A stretch of 64,000 bases of DNA, taken from contig OX439131.1 of NCBI GenBank assembly GCA_949318235.1, positions 13,888,434-13,952,433 of the forward strand, in the 5' to 3' direction. The notes under the pieces were generated by a model, which searched no databases, had not been told where the DNA came from, and saw nothing but the letters and a program-made list of their open reading frames with translations. Source of the DNA: Ecdyonurus torrentis. Its lineage: Eukaryota > Arthropoda > Insecta > Ephemeroptera > Heptageniidae. Made by a program: the position numbers and the translations under genes. Below are positions 36,768 through 48,523 of the stretch, piece by piece. The stretch's first letter is position 1; each line of letters begins with the position of its first letter.

Positions 36768-37543
36768 CTGACCAGCCGAGAGTATCAAAACGCAACAATT
36801 AAAGTTAATCTGCGCGAGACTATTTAAGTACTATATACAGATAAACATTTAATAACTGAAATACCTCAACAAAATTGCGGTATATATATAGAAAAACATA
36901 CACCAATCACATACATTTCAATCTTTCACTTAATGATTCAATATATAATTTCCCTGATTTTTATTTCAGGATATCCTTATATAAAAAAATGACTAAATGA
37001 AATTCTTTAGATTTTGTTTAGTAAGTCTTATAATTGTATTTAAATATATAAAATAATCAACCTTATATACTTACAAGAAAATAAAAATTATAAACACTAA
37101 TTAACAACGAAGATCTTTACGTGTAATATGTAAAGTTGTAATGATAACATTGAAAGAAGAGAAGACGTGCTACTGTAGAGGCTTACTAAGAAGTACTGAC
37201 AGTAAGTCAGCTGCAAAGCAAGCACAAAATAGCTTGGAAAACGTGGTGTGAGAGGTGGATCACTCACTATACTTGTGGTCCCGTTACCAACCTGAGTCTT
37301 CTATGGTGCTCACTCGGCTCATCGGCACACTTTGAATATACCACGTGACATTTGCAACGTAACTTTTTACTTTAATTGATTTGTTTATATTGATTAAACT
37401 GTATTACATTATAACATAAGAGGTGTATAATACATTAATGAATTATTCAGTAGAAACTGAAAGTTGAATTTTTTAATTTAATTTCCATCCGCATTTTAGC
37501 TATTTTATATTATAATATTAACGTTTAAAATTATTTGAAGACG

Positions 37544-37576
<33 letters not shown>

Positions 37577-40500
37577 CTTGTTTACTTAATTAGGAATTAT
37601 ATGCTAAAAGTTGCATTTCCATATGCATAATAATTTTAATATAAAACCATTTGGCCAATCAATACATATAATTAAAATAATTTTATTCAATTATAACTAC
37701 TTTACGTATTGAATATTTTATAAAATGTCATCAATTAAATTTGCATAGCGGTGAATGAGCATCAAGTATGTCTCACGTAATTCCTCATAACATGTGCGCT
37801 ACTAGAAACATATTTTCGCAGTTAAAGAGGTCGCAAGCATCATGCAATTTGGAGGTCAATCAATAAATCAAAATACGCAAAAAAATATAAAAATCCTTTT
37901 TTTTTTTTTTTTTTTTTTTTTTATGCATCTCTGGCGGAGGAGTGTGAATTCTTTCTCAGTGGTCAAGGGATTTTCCTGCTGCCGTTACTTAGCGTTACGT
38001 TTGTTGATGCACGCATCGCGCTCCCATTCTTCACCACATTTCACGCCAATTACGTGATCTTGACTTTCTCAACATTACGTCACAGTTTACTAGTAATGGA
38101 AATCTATTAATTGAGCAATGAATGCAAAATATAAGCATAAAATAATAAATTTAATATTCTTATCACCTTACATTGAATGGAATATGCATGCCTGTTAAAT
38201 GAACCTGCGACTTGTCTTTAATATATAAATAAAAGTAGTTTAAATTATTTACATTAAAATTTATAAATAATTGTTTAAAAATTATTAATCATAAATTGAA
38301 AAAATATTAAATTGAACTAAAAATAATTCAATTAAAAAAACATGGGTTTCAAGATCAAAATGAACTTTAAAAAACTTCTATGATTCATTTTATATTCCTC
38401 ATTATATTCTTATAATGAATTTGTGCAATATTAAATACAACAGATACCTAAAAATACTATTAAAAAATAATTTCAAAAGGAGAAAAAATTGTAGTTTGCA
38501 TTTTATGATTAGATTTTTAGCCAAGTCATAATCCTTCCTAAGTCAAATTTACAGTATTATAAGTATTCTAAAGAATGAAATGTAATATACTATAACTCAA
38601 CTTAAAGATTTGAATCTATGTACCTACACGGAAAGAATAAATTATGTAATTTATGCTGAATTTATGTCTTTATAGCATAAATATTTTTAAAGTGAAACAT
38701 CATAAAAATTGTGCTATATACATATGGAGTATATTGCATAAATTTTGCGTTGCAAAATGATCAAATGTTGCTGGAAATGGTCTATAGCGTGATTGTTACG
38801 TATTAATTTTTGTACGTGTACTTGCAATGACAAAAAGATACAGTTCTATTACTTGAAGTTTAAAGATTTAATGCACCTGTATGGAATCTTCTATAATTAT
38901 GTAACGTTCTTAGCGAGTCAAGATCGTGGGTCAAAACCTACGTAATATCAAACTTTAATTATCATTGTTGTCGCAAAACCTTTCCTCCCTTTTCTTTTTC
39001 ACGTCAATACTTCAGAGTAACAAAGAGTTTTGTAACTGTTTAAATTTTTGTGCGTCATTTTCTATTATTGATTTAAAAATATTTTTTAAGATATCAAATG
39101 ATTTTGCATTTTTTTCAATTGAAATTAAATTATCTAAATAAAACAAACAGTACTCAATTTACTTTATTTATTTATATTTAAATCTATTGTAATCAGAAAA
39201 TATTATGTAACCTACCATAATAGTGTGGGATTATATTTTAAGTAACGGTTCAATCCTTTATTAATTTTTTTTTTAATTTTCAAATGTATTTTACGCAACA
39301 CCGAGTATTAGAGTGTGAGATTTTTAGTCTTTAATTTTGACAGTTTTTCAGAACGATTAAATAGAACAATTTTTTCTTCTTCTTTTGTTTCTAACAAATC
39401 TTTGCTACTTATTGTTGATATTATTTCTTTGTTTGCGTGATTATAAAACAACAGCATCCATCCATGTATATTTAGTATAACTGACCAAGAAATATAATAT
39501 TATGTAACACCCAAGCAATTTTTTTTTTTTTTGTTTTTTTTTGTACAAAAGTAGCAAACAAATTGACGACTTGTATTTTATTTAGATAAAAAACGATCAA
39601 ACTATTATCAAGTATTTTAAGTACACTGTTTGTACGTACGTGAGAATATAGAATTTAAAATTACGTGACTTATACCAGTATAGTAATACTTTCTCTGAAA
39701 CTCGTGTCCGGGTCATTGAATAAGCCACACACTACACATTTTAGTACCTCAAATTAAATGACCTGTAAACTTTACATAGCCATGAAGTCAACAATACCAA
39801 GTTGTTGTTTTTTATCAGTACATATATTGATCTATTTTAGGTATTATTATTTTAAGTTTCATCTAAAATGACAATGAAACACATAATTCTGGATAAAAAA
39901 TTTAATGACTTATAGTTGAATGTTGAATGAATATTTAACATGCTTTACATGCTCAATTAAGGGTGTATTCGCATGACATCATATTTAATGCGCTTGGAGG
40001 TCATACTGGAGTAGTGAATAACATTGCTCAGCATAGGACAAACTTCGTTTAAGCCTATTTTCTTTGGGTAATCGGCTCATTTTTTGTTATTATTATTTTC
40101 CCACATACTTGAGATACCAATTCAACATAATTACAGCATCAATGCTCTCAAAAATATTGCACAGTGTTTTTACAAAATGAGTTATTTTCCTTTGCCACCC
40201 ATGTTATTGAGTTATCCAACATAACGTCAACTTGAACATGAATGCATAGACCCTATATAGCTGCAATATTATATCGGAATCGCTGATATTTTGATTCATT
40301 GCTTATGGTTTAATACTTACTGGACCACGTTATCATGCGCCGCGGGTGATATGGGTCACATGAACGTATAGTACAAGTCGCAAGTTGACTGGACAAATTG
40401 TCGATATTGCTTGATAAAATAGGTATGTATTATAGACACTGATTTCTAACATAGTTCGTAATACGATACCAATACCATTAAAATATCGATATCGAATCAT

Positions 40501-41733
40501 ACATCGTATCGAATCATACATCGTATCGAAGACATACCGTACACATTTTATATGCATGCAATATTAATTTTACATATTATATTATAGGTAACCTATTATA
40601 ATGTTAACTATTACTATTGCTAATAAAGATACATTATTATATTTTTTTAAACTAGTATAGTAATTCGAGTTGACGTCCAAAAGTTCGTATATGTGCAGTG
40701 GTCCGCGTGACCTCTAGCAGGTCATGTTACACTTTGATGCACGTATAAGGTCATGCTCAAGAGTCATTCACCTCGCTCGTCCAAAATTAATTAAGATGTC
40801 GACATAGCAGCATAATATATAGCAGCAGCGTTGCATAAACATATGAGATTCAACCAATAATTTTGTGTTATAGTGATATCATGATCTAATTTAGAATTTA
40901 GTTTATATATATATATGTATCTTAAATGAATTGTAATGATCAGTATAAACGTTATTAAATATATATTTTGCTTTTTTATTATTTATTTTTTTAGTCACTT
41001 TATCTCACATCTCACCAAAAGGTGTGGAACTGTATTATATAATAACATGGGTGGATTCAATGAAAATATACAGCCTGTATAAAATATGTAACAAGCTGAA
41101 TGCCACAAATATTACAGTTTTATTATATTTGTATATTAAAAGTGTATGCAAATATATATATATACTAGTCAAATTCTTGGATTATACTAATTAATCTAAC
41201 TGTTGCGTGTTTTTATTATTATAATAATTATTGCTTCCTTTATATTTGTATGTCTAATATCATACACTGCGTACCGTACATACAAAGAAAACTATTTAAG
41301 ATTCTAAGGTTCATATTCAATTACTCTATAAATCAAATGCATTAAAAATAGTATTGTAAAAATAAGTCATTAATTTGGACATTAAAAAATTAGAGATTTT
41401 TTTTTTTATTTTCTCTTTAAATAAAAATGTTGAATACTTTCCAATATTTTGAAGATTTTTTTCTTTCTTAAAAGTAGTAAGCTATTTAGAGATAGTAAAT
41501 ATTATATTAAAATGAAATACATTTTGTAATTTTATGTGTAAAGTATATTATTATTTAAGATTTGTATTAAAGTGTCTAATATCTTATGAGAACGACAACG
41601 ACAACTATTTTTATTTACTTCGTCTTTCTGTGCCTGACGGGCTCATATTGCGATGTGACTGTTATACGTTTGTGCAAGAAGTGCAGTAATTATATATTCT
41701 GTAAATCACCCCCTCGTTTACATTTTTCTCTTG
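36768..41733. other. Promoter side of the small secreted gene and intergenic region
   Basis: Near 36768-36840 the minus strand reads as a possible first exon, with TATA-like sequence just upstream and a donor CAG|GTAAC. A GC-richer stretch at about 37130-37350 has stop codons in all frames. A T32 run is at 37545-37576 and another T run at about 37899-37922. At 40484-40530 the unit CGAATCATACATCGTAT is repeated twice in tandem next to ATATCGATAT. No further gene is recognised up to the DUF1397 gene. Confidence 0.5.
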
Positions 41734-41739
41734 TCAGTC
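41734..41739 (+). promoter_or_regulatory. Arthropod-type initiator of the DUF1397 gene
   Basis: TCAGTC within TTGTCAGTCAAAG lies 35-40 bp upstream of the ATG and fits the arthropod initiator consensus TCAGT. A TATA-like TATATATTC is about 40 bp further upstream, slightly beyond usual spacing. Confidence 0.45.
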
Positions 41740-41773
41740 AAAGCTAACTATTCACATCGCATTATTTTTCAAC

Positions 41774-44700
41774 ATGAAGTTCACGTGCACCTTACTTCTC
41801 TGCTTCTCTTTCCTAGGTACGTACTAATTTTAGCAAAAATTTATTGATAAACTTTTTTTGAACTTTTTTTTTTTAACTTTATATAATTAAAATATAATTA
41901 AATTATTATATATATAATAAATTTATAGGACGAAAATACATATAAGAAAATTTGACACATCATAAACCTACTTTGATTGATGAAACTAAAACATGTATCC
42001 TATATAATCTACAAAACATCAATAGACAGGATATAGGTTATCATATAAATATGATAATAATAAAATACTCAATTTTATATGTTTCACAGTAAATTGTTTG
42101 TATTTTAAGATAATGTGCCCCAAACCATGTCTAATTTATTTTTATACTTGATTTCCTATGTGAAAAGATGCCCTACAAATAATACTAGATATTTTTTTTA
42201 ATTCATTATAATATATCTAAATAAGATAATTTAAAAAAAAATGCAGGAAAGAAAGAAAGGAAAAAAATAAAAATTCTAATTTATATATTATCGTATAAAT
42301 TTTTAAGAGGTTTTTTTATTTATATAACGCGAATTTTGCATTTAGCACTGATGTTAGAATTTTATTTATAATTTTAACATGGAATATTCCAATTTTACAA
42401 GCAATATTCCAATTGAGAATTTTTTTAAATAGTAAAATAATTATTTGGTGTTAAAATATATTACATGTATATTTATATACTTTGTTTTATTTTACAGTTG
42501 CCAGTGAGGCAATGCTGCATTTTGGAAATATTTTTTCCCACATCAACGCTTTGGGTTTTGATTATACTCAAATTGATCATTTTGATCCACACATTAGATC
42601 TACTTTGTACGCTAAATGTTTAGCACGTGGTGGAGAAGAGGCTGTCAATCAAATAATTGTAAGTGTTTTTAAACGTTTTTCAAAGTATTTAGTAATGTCA
42701 GAAAACATTTAATGTCTCAGGTTCAAAGTCTATTGTAACAAATTTTAAATCTGCGTTTTTTTTTTATTAATTCATTTATTACTACTTACGTATAGACTGT
42801 TATAAAAACAAATTTGTTTTCATTTCACATTTATGTGCTACTTTTGTATAAAAAACTACGCCTATAGTACGCCAACTTACAAAAATGGTTCAGAATAATA
42901 AGTGTATTTTTAACTTTTTATAACCATCAGTTAGATTTCATTCCAAAGCAGCTCCTAAAAGTATTTTAAATTCAATATTTATATTTTTGACGTATTTAAA
43001 TGATTATTAACCGTAAAAAAGTTTCAAACGTGAAACGTTGTTGAAATCGGTAAATAAATATAAAATTTTACTTATTATGAGATTTTACCCTTGTAGTAGG
43101 TAAAGTGTGTTTCATATTTATCGCATGTTTTAGTATGATATTTGCTCCATTTTATGTTATTATATTTATTAATATTTTGTACTGATATCATATGCTACTG
43201 ATTTTCACAGAGATCTAAGGAAGCTCATGCACACGGTTTACGTAACACTGAGCTCGTCCGTGAAGTGATGCAAGAAGCCTTGAAAGCAGAGTTCCCCATG
43301 ATGGTTCACCAAGGAGCACATAGGACCGCATGTTCGTAAGTTGCTACACAATCAAAAATATCACAAGTAGGGAAATTTTAATTCTTTAAATTTTATTAAT
43401 TCATAAACATTAACATTTTAATATTATTATATTTTATTATTATTATCATTAAAAGTGCTTTCTTTTTTTATTCCAGAATGTTAGTTGCATTCCAAAAATT
43501 TGCTTCACTTCTTTCCGGATCTCTAAGTTTTTGTCTAAGTGAAGCTGAAAACAAGCAAAGGTTTCTCTTTCAAGGTCTGGGAATGTTATTTTACCACTCG
43601 CAATGTGTGGTACGTGAAACCAGTAAAGATTACGAAGGTAATCATATTACATACAATTTTATTTTAATTTTCCATAAAGAAAAAACATTAATGATAATTA
43701 ATATCACTATTTAAAGTTAAGAAGAAGAAAAAACTAAGAAACAATATAGTCTTGTATATCAAACTTTTAATTTAAGCAAATATGTGCTTTCTGTGAAAAA
43801 TCAGGTCTTAATGCATTTCTATTTTCAAACCTTAAGCTCACATTTATTTTTTATTATTAATATTCCTCAACTGTTTTTGTTTTAACTAATATCTGAAACT
43901 TTTAGGCAGTTCCATTAGAATCCCTCAAAAAAAAAGTGAAAATTTAAATTTAATTTTAAGTGCTCGTTAAAAGTGAATAATTCTTTTACGCCGCTTTTCA
44001 CGTAAAAAAAATTTATAACGTAATTTATCCTGCATTTATGTAGTATAATATTATGCCTGCATAGTATAAACATTGCTAAATTTGAACTGCTTAGTTATGA
44101 TATGCAATGTAATTTTTATTTTATAATATAATGTATCATATAATATAGCATATTGATGATTTATTGAAAGAATAAATGTTAATAAATCGGGCTAGCGTCT
44201 AGTGCATATTATATAATTATTATACCTATTTAATTTTGCTCGTGTTGTCAGACTTCGTGGAGCGCGGAGGTCGCATCTGCCTTTATACTCAGGCTCGTGC
44301 TGTCAACACCTGTCTTAACACTCATTTCGGAAAATATGAAGAGAAAGATCCAACTAGTTTCCTATTTTTTACTGCAAACAATAGCACTCATCAGGAGCAA
44401 TGCAGGTAATTATTTATAAATAGTTATTAATATTTGTGGAAATAAGTTTAAAGACATGGAAAAACTTTACACACTATTAAGAGGTCTTTTTCCGTGGTAA
44501 ATATAATAAAAATAAATTATTTTGAGGGATTATTATGATTGATTTCTAATAATAGTAATAATAATAACAATGATAAACAATGTTGAATTATCATAGTACA
44601 GCTCTGGCCAATAGTTTAAGAACGATTTGTATAGGCAACCCGCAAGCAAACTATGATATCTTTATGAGAAAACGCAGTGGCCGCCGCTGCACCGTTCTTA

Positions 44701-44899
44701 AACTTTTGGCCAGTTCTGTACATAGTAAATATTATGTTTTAATTAACTTTTTTTCTTCTCCTTCTTTTCTTATAGCGATTTGAACGATTTTACTCACTGC
44801 ACGTTAGATATTGTACGGAATAAGTGTCCCAATGCTTTTAACTTACTTAAGAATTTGTTCAAAATTGTGAATGATGTGTTCCTCTGCAATGTTGAGTGA
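41774..44899 (+). CDS. Secreted DUF1397 / 27-kDa haemolymph-glycoprotein-like protein
   Basis: Six exons: 41774-41816, 42498-42658, 43211-43335, 43477-43637, 44252-44405 and 44776-44899. They sum to 768 nt, 255 codons plus TGA, all junctions in phase. The signal peptide is MKFTCTLLLCFSFLG. The C-terminal half follows the DUF1397 pattern: DFVERGGRIC, NTCLNTHFGKY, EQCSDLNDFTHCTLDIVRNK, then C before PNAFNLLKNLFKIVNDVFLC, matching the family's C...CINTTF...QC-DL--L--C---EL-KC...P-NI--SLF-FV...C arrangement. Length fits the 220-260 residue family. An N-glycosylation sequon (NNST) is present. Family members are abundant haemolymph proteins of insects and other arthropods with unknown function. Intron 5 carries MITE copy 2. 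Confidence 0.78.
44599..44718. mobile_element. Tc1/mariner-type MITE, copy 2, in the last DUF1397 intron
   Basis: A 120-bp element flanked by TA. The left end is CAGCTCTGGCCAATAGTTTA; the right end reverse-complemented is CAGAACTGGCCAAAAGTTTA, both followed by AGAACG. The interior shares ATAGGCAACCCGCAA, CTTTATGAGAAAAC and AGTGGCCGC with copy 1 at 17278-17396. It ends 57 bp before the acceptor of the exon at 44776. Confidence 0.87.
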
Positions 44900-46028
44900 G
44901 ATCACATGTTGGTTTGCCTTACAAGAGCACCTAAGTAAGTGTCGATTTGTTTTATATGAGAAATCTTCTTTTACAAATTAATAATTTCGATTTAGTATTT
45001 ATGCAGTTATTTTTTGCATTTAAACTTCTTCTTTTTTTTTTCTACATTATATAGGAATATTATATTATTTAAAAAATATTCCTCAAAGTTTTAGTTATAA
45101 TTTTATAGTTTCTTAATTATTAATAAGTCTAATTTTGAGATACCATCTCTATGTTGAGAATGTAAATTCTTATGCACATTTATTATATAATGTAAATCAG
45201 CTAGTTTCTTCATGAAATGTAACACAAAATCACAAGTTACAAGTTTTGTATGGATTATTAAAACAAAAATAATTAATTATTTAATTAGCATTTGTAAAAT
45301 TTACTATAACAAAATGCTCTAATTGTTTGTAAAAAATAAAATATACTCTATTTGGCTAAAATAAAAGATTATTAAAAATTGTTTGTTTTTATAAATAATT
45401 ATCTGAATTATTATAAAATATCTCAAGTAAAAATTGAAAAGTTAATCATTTTCTACTAATACTTATTGAAGTGTATAAAATAGTTGCTAACAATAAAGAT
45501 GCTAATAATTAATAAATATCTATTATCATAAAATTTTAATCTTTAGCTCCTTAAAAATTTGAAATATATATAAGTTGAGGAAGTGGAGAAAAGTTTATAT
45601 TATTTCATTTATTTATACAAAGTGCTTTTTAAGCATAACATTTTATCACTAATATTTACAAAATATAATACATATTTAGTTGGTAAACAATGTTAAAACA
45701 ATAACAATATAACTATATATCATAACATTAACAATGCAGTTTTTATTAACTGCATGTAGATTATTTTTCTATTCATTAATAACCTGTGATTATTTCATTA
45801 ATCCAGGTGCAAATCAACACTGTACTATACATATATCTGACTAGAGGAGGTGGGGTGAATAATGACTCACATTTTCTGAACAGCCTGGAACATAAGATTT
45901 TTTTAAATAATTTATAAATATCATGTAAATTAACAGTTCATTTTGAAGTTTAATACTCAACCGATGAAATATTACAATATTTGTATTTATGTTAACCTTG
46001 AGTAAATTTATATTTTTTAAACATTTGG

Positions 46029-46103
<75 letters not shown>

Positions 46104-46418
46104 GGGACAATTTCATGCTTTCAATTACAGGGGGAGTTTTTAAAATAGCATAATATTTAAATATTTATTGATTAAATTGATTTTTATAACTGCTTTATTT
46201 ATATGAGTAGCTTAGTGAATTTTTATTTATTTTAAAAATTAGACACCGTCATGCTCTTTGTAAACATTAATTGTAAATTAAAAATAATATTAATATTCTA
46301 GTTATCTTCTAGAAACAGCATGAGAATATTGTTTTAAATTTTAATTGTTGGTTTAAATTTATTGGTTTCAAATTTAGTTAATGCTTTATACATGAGAAAT
46401 ATAGATACGTTAGTTACC
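44900..46418. other. Intergenic region with a long (GA)n tract
   Basis: AT-rich 3' flank of the DUF1397 gene. It has a possible AATAAA near 45345 and an uninterrupted (AG)n tract of about 68 bp at 46032-46099. An apparent minus-strand ORF with a Leu/Ser run (45841-46116) is just the translation of this dinucleotide repeat and is not called. Confidence 0.7.
46032..46099. repeat. (AG)n microsatellite, 34 units
   Basis: An uninterrupted AG tract between the DUF1397 gene and SRP-A. It is the longest GA-type repeat in the window; similar tracts are at 50401-50423 and 63887-63917. Confidence 0.95.
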
Positions 46419-48523
46419 TCAGTAGCTAGCTGAATGGTGATATCGGGAGTTAAGGTGGTGCTCAAACGACCTGCGGTGATCATGGAGTTCTCGACTGTGT
46501 CGACTGGGGTAAATTCTAGGTGGAGGACGTGCCCTTTGCGGCCTTGTATACCTTCGAGAAGACTTTGGTCCTAGCCTGCAGATATTTAAAATTACTTCAA
46601 TTGTAATAATTTATCAGCCTCTAAAGTAAATAAATAATTAAATTGATAATAATCACATGCATACATTATTTTATTAAGCAAGCATTTTTATTTATAAAGT
46701 TTAAAAGCTAGTTCTTCATGTTTTTAGCAAATTAGATGTAAAATCAGAACTATTTTTATTAATATTTTATTTTTTAAATTTTTATATTTGCTGACATCTA
46801 TTGTTCAATCAAAAAAAAAATAGTACTAGAATTGAATTTTTAATATAACTTTATTTTATTAGAGACAATAGCTAGTTTAAATGATAACAAAAGATATATT
46901 GCTTAAACAAAGGTTGTAAAAAAGGAGTATCAAAATTTTGATTTTCTCCATACTTTGTTTGGCTATTATTTTACATACCTAGAATGAGAATTTGAGTCAG
47001 TGATGAGTAAATCTCCAGAAATATCTGCATATGACGATTCTTCAGTCGATTGAGAAAACGACGAGAGGGAAATCATATCTGAAGATATCGACTCTGACTT
47101 TGATTTTGATTCACTTGAAGATACATCAAAACTAGAAGATTCTTCAGTTGATGATTTAGAACTGGATTTGGTATCACGCTTGAAAATCAAGATTTTCTCG
47201 TTCGCATTAATATGATTGCCATTTGATGGATTTGTTGCTTCCTTTCTCATAGCGCAAGTTTTCTTAACAATTTTAGGGATTTTTTCAACATTTGCTTTTA
47301 TTGCATCGTTAACTTTGGCTAGTTTTGCAATAGTTTTGTGTAAATTCTGTAAAAATTATAATAATAATAATATTATTAATTATATATTAACAGCTACCAA
47401 ATTAAAAAAAAAATTATCACAGGAAAGTGATGGAGTCTACAATAACATCGTGATAATGTGCTAATAACTTGGTAACGACTTGTGTTAATTATAGCTACAA
47501 AATCAATGGCCATAATTTGAGTAATAAGTTTTTGTTTTTAATTCATGCACATTTTTTCATATATACTGATAAAAATTAAGCAAATTTTATTGATTGTTGG
47601 AAGTCCAGGTTTGTTTACATTTATGTGTTATTTTTGTATTAAAAATTACGCCTGCTTCCTAAATTAAAAAATTGAAAACTACTTGAAAAATCAAAAGCCT
47701 TACCTTACGAGCGTCTTTATCTAATCGATTAAGTTTTTCAAACGCAGTTTTCTGTAGTTGTAGTTTGTCAATTCGACTGCTTCTATCTGACAAATCAGAT
47801 CTTTGTCTATTATGGTCCGTTGAGGGAAAATGTGGTGATCTGGGGTCAATCTCGTGACGTGAAAAGTCACCGTCAGGTCTGCGGTATCTCTTTGCCTCAA
47901 AAGACTCATGAGGGTCTCTAGAGTCAAGAGGACGATCTCGAGGACCATAGTGAGCTTTGCTAACTCGAGGGCGTGGTCTTGGAGGGTATCTCGAGTCAAT
48001 AGGTGGTTCATCCGGTTCATTGACCCTACCACGTGGTCTGGGGTACCTTGAGGTATCAGCAGGGCCATCTGTCACATGGTGTGGTTTGTGGTAGCTGCTG
48101 TAATAATCGCGAGGTACTCGTCTATCAATAGATCGCTCAGGAGATTCATAATCCTGCTGAAGTTCATTTCAAAATCCATCATTAAAATTAGACAAAATTA
48201 AATTAAAAATATAAATTATATTAAAAACAAAAGTAGAAATAAAAACTTTGTAATTAACACTTTGATAAACAAAGCAATTGAATTGAGAAAGAAACAAAAG
48301 TACGATGCCCTTGATTCAGTTTTTTTTTACCACTTTTATAATAAGTATAAATAAAAAATAAAACAAGTAAAAAGTCATTTAATTTTTTGTCTTCTTCTTC
48401 TTCTGTTTTAAAATTTATGTATAAAATTTATGTAATTGGTCAAATCGTAAAACTTACCCTAAATCTTGCTTCAGAAACTACCCAAGAAATTACGATAAAA
48501 AATACTCCTTGAATCCAATTCAT
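46419..48523 (-). CDS. Secreted Ser/Glu-rich paralogue A (SRP-A), unknown family
   Basis: Four exons: 48523-48458, 48156-47704, 47346-46979 and 46575-46419, 347 codons plus TGA, all in phase. Exon 1 is a signal peptide (MNWIQGVFFIVISWVVSEA). Exon 2 (151 residues) is rich in Arg, Pro, Asp and Ser, with a repeat SRYP-PR-RV (SRYPRPRGRV, SRYPPRPRPRV) and a C-terminal charged segment (KLQLQKTAFEKLNRLDKDAR). Exon 3 has the family core LHKTIAKLAKVNDAIKANVE, KIPKIVKKTC, a spacer, EKILIFKRD, then a Ser/Glu/Lys run (SSSESKSKSESISS). Exon 4 is basic and His/Tyr-rich, ending HHSASY. It pairs divergently with SRP-B, 2.2 kb away. Function unknown; composition suggests an extracellular, possibly phosphorylated, disordered protein. 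Confidence 0.8.

Noticed and set aside
40484..40530. Two tandem CGAATCATACATCGTAT units
   Set aside because: Only two copies; too short to call a satellite or regulatory array, noted only in the intergenic entry.
45841..46116. Minus-strand ORF beginning with a long Leu/Ser repeat
   Set aside because: It is the translation of the (AG)n microsatellite plus AT-rich flank; no homology or splice context.
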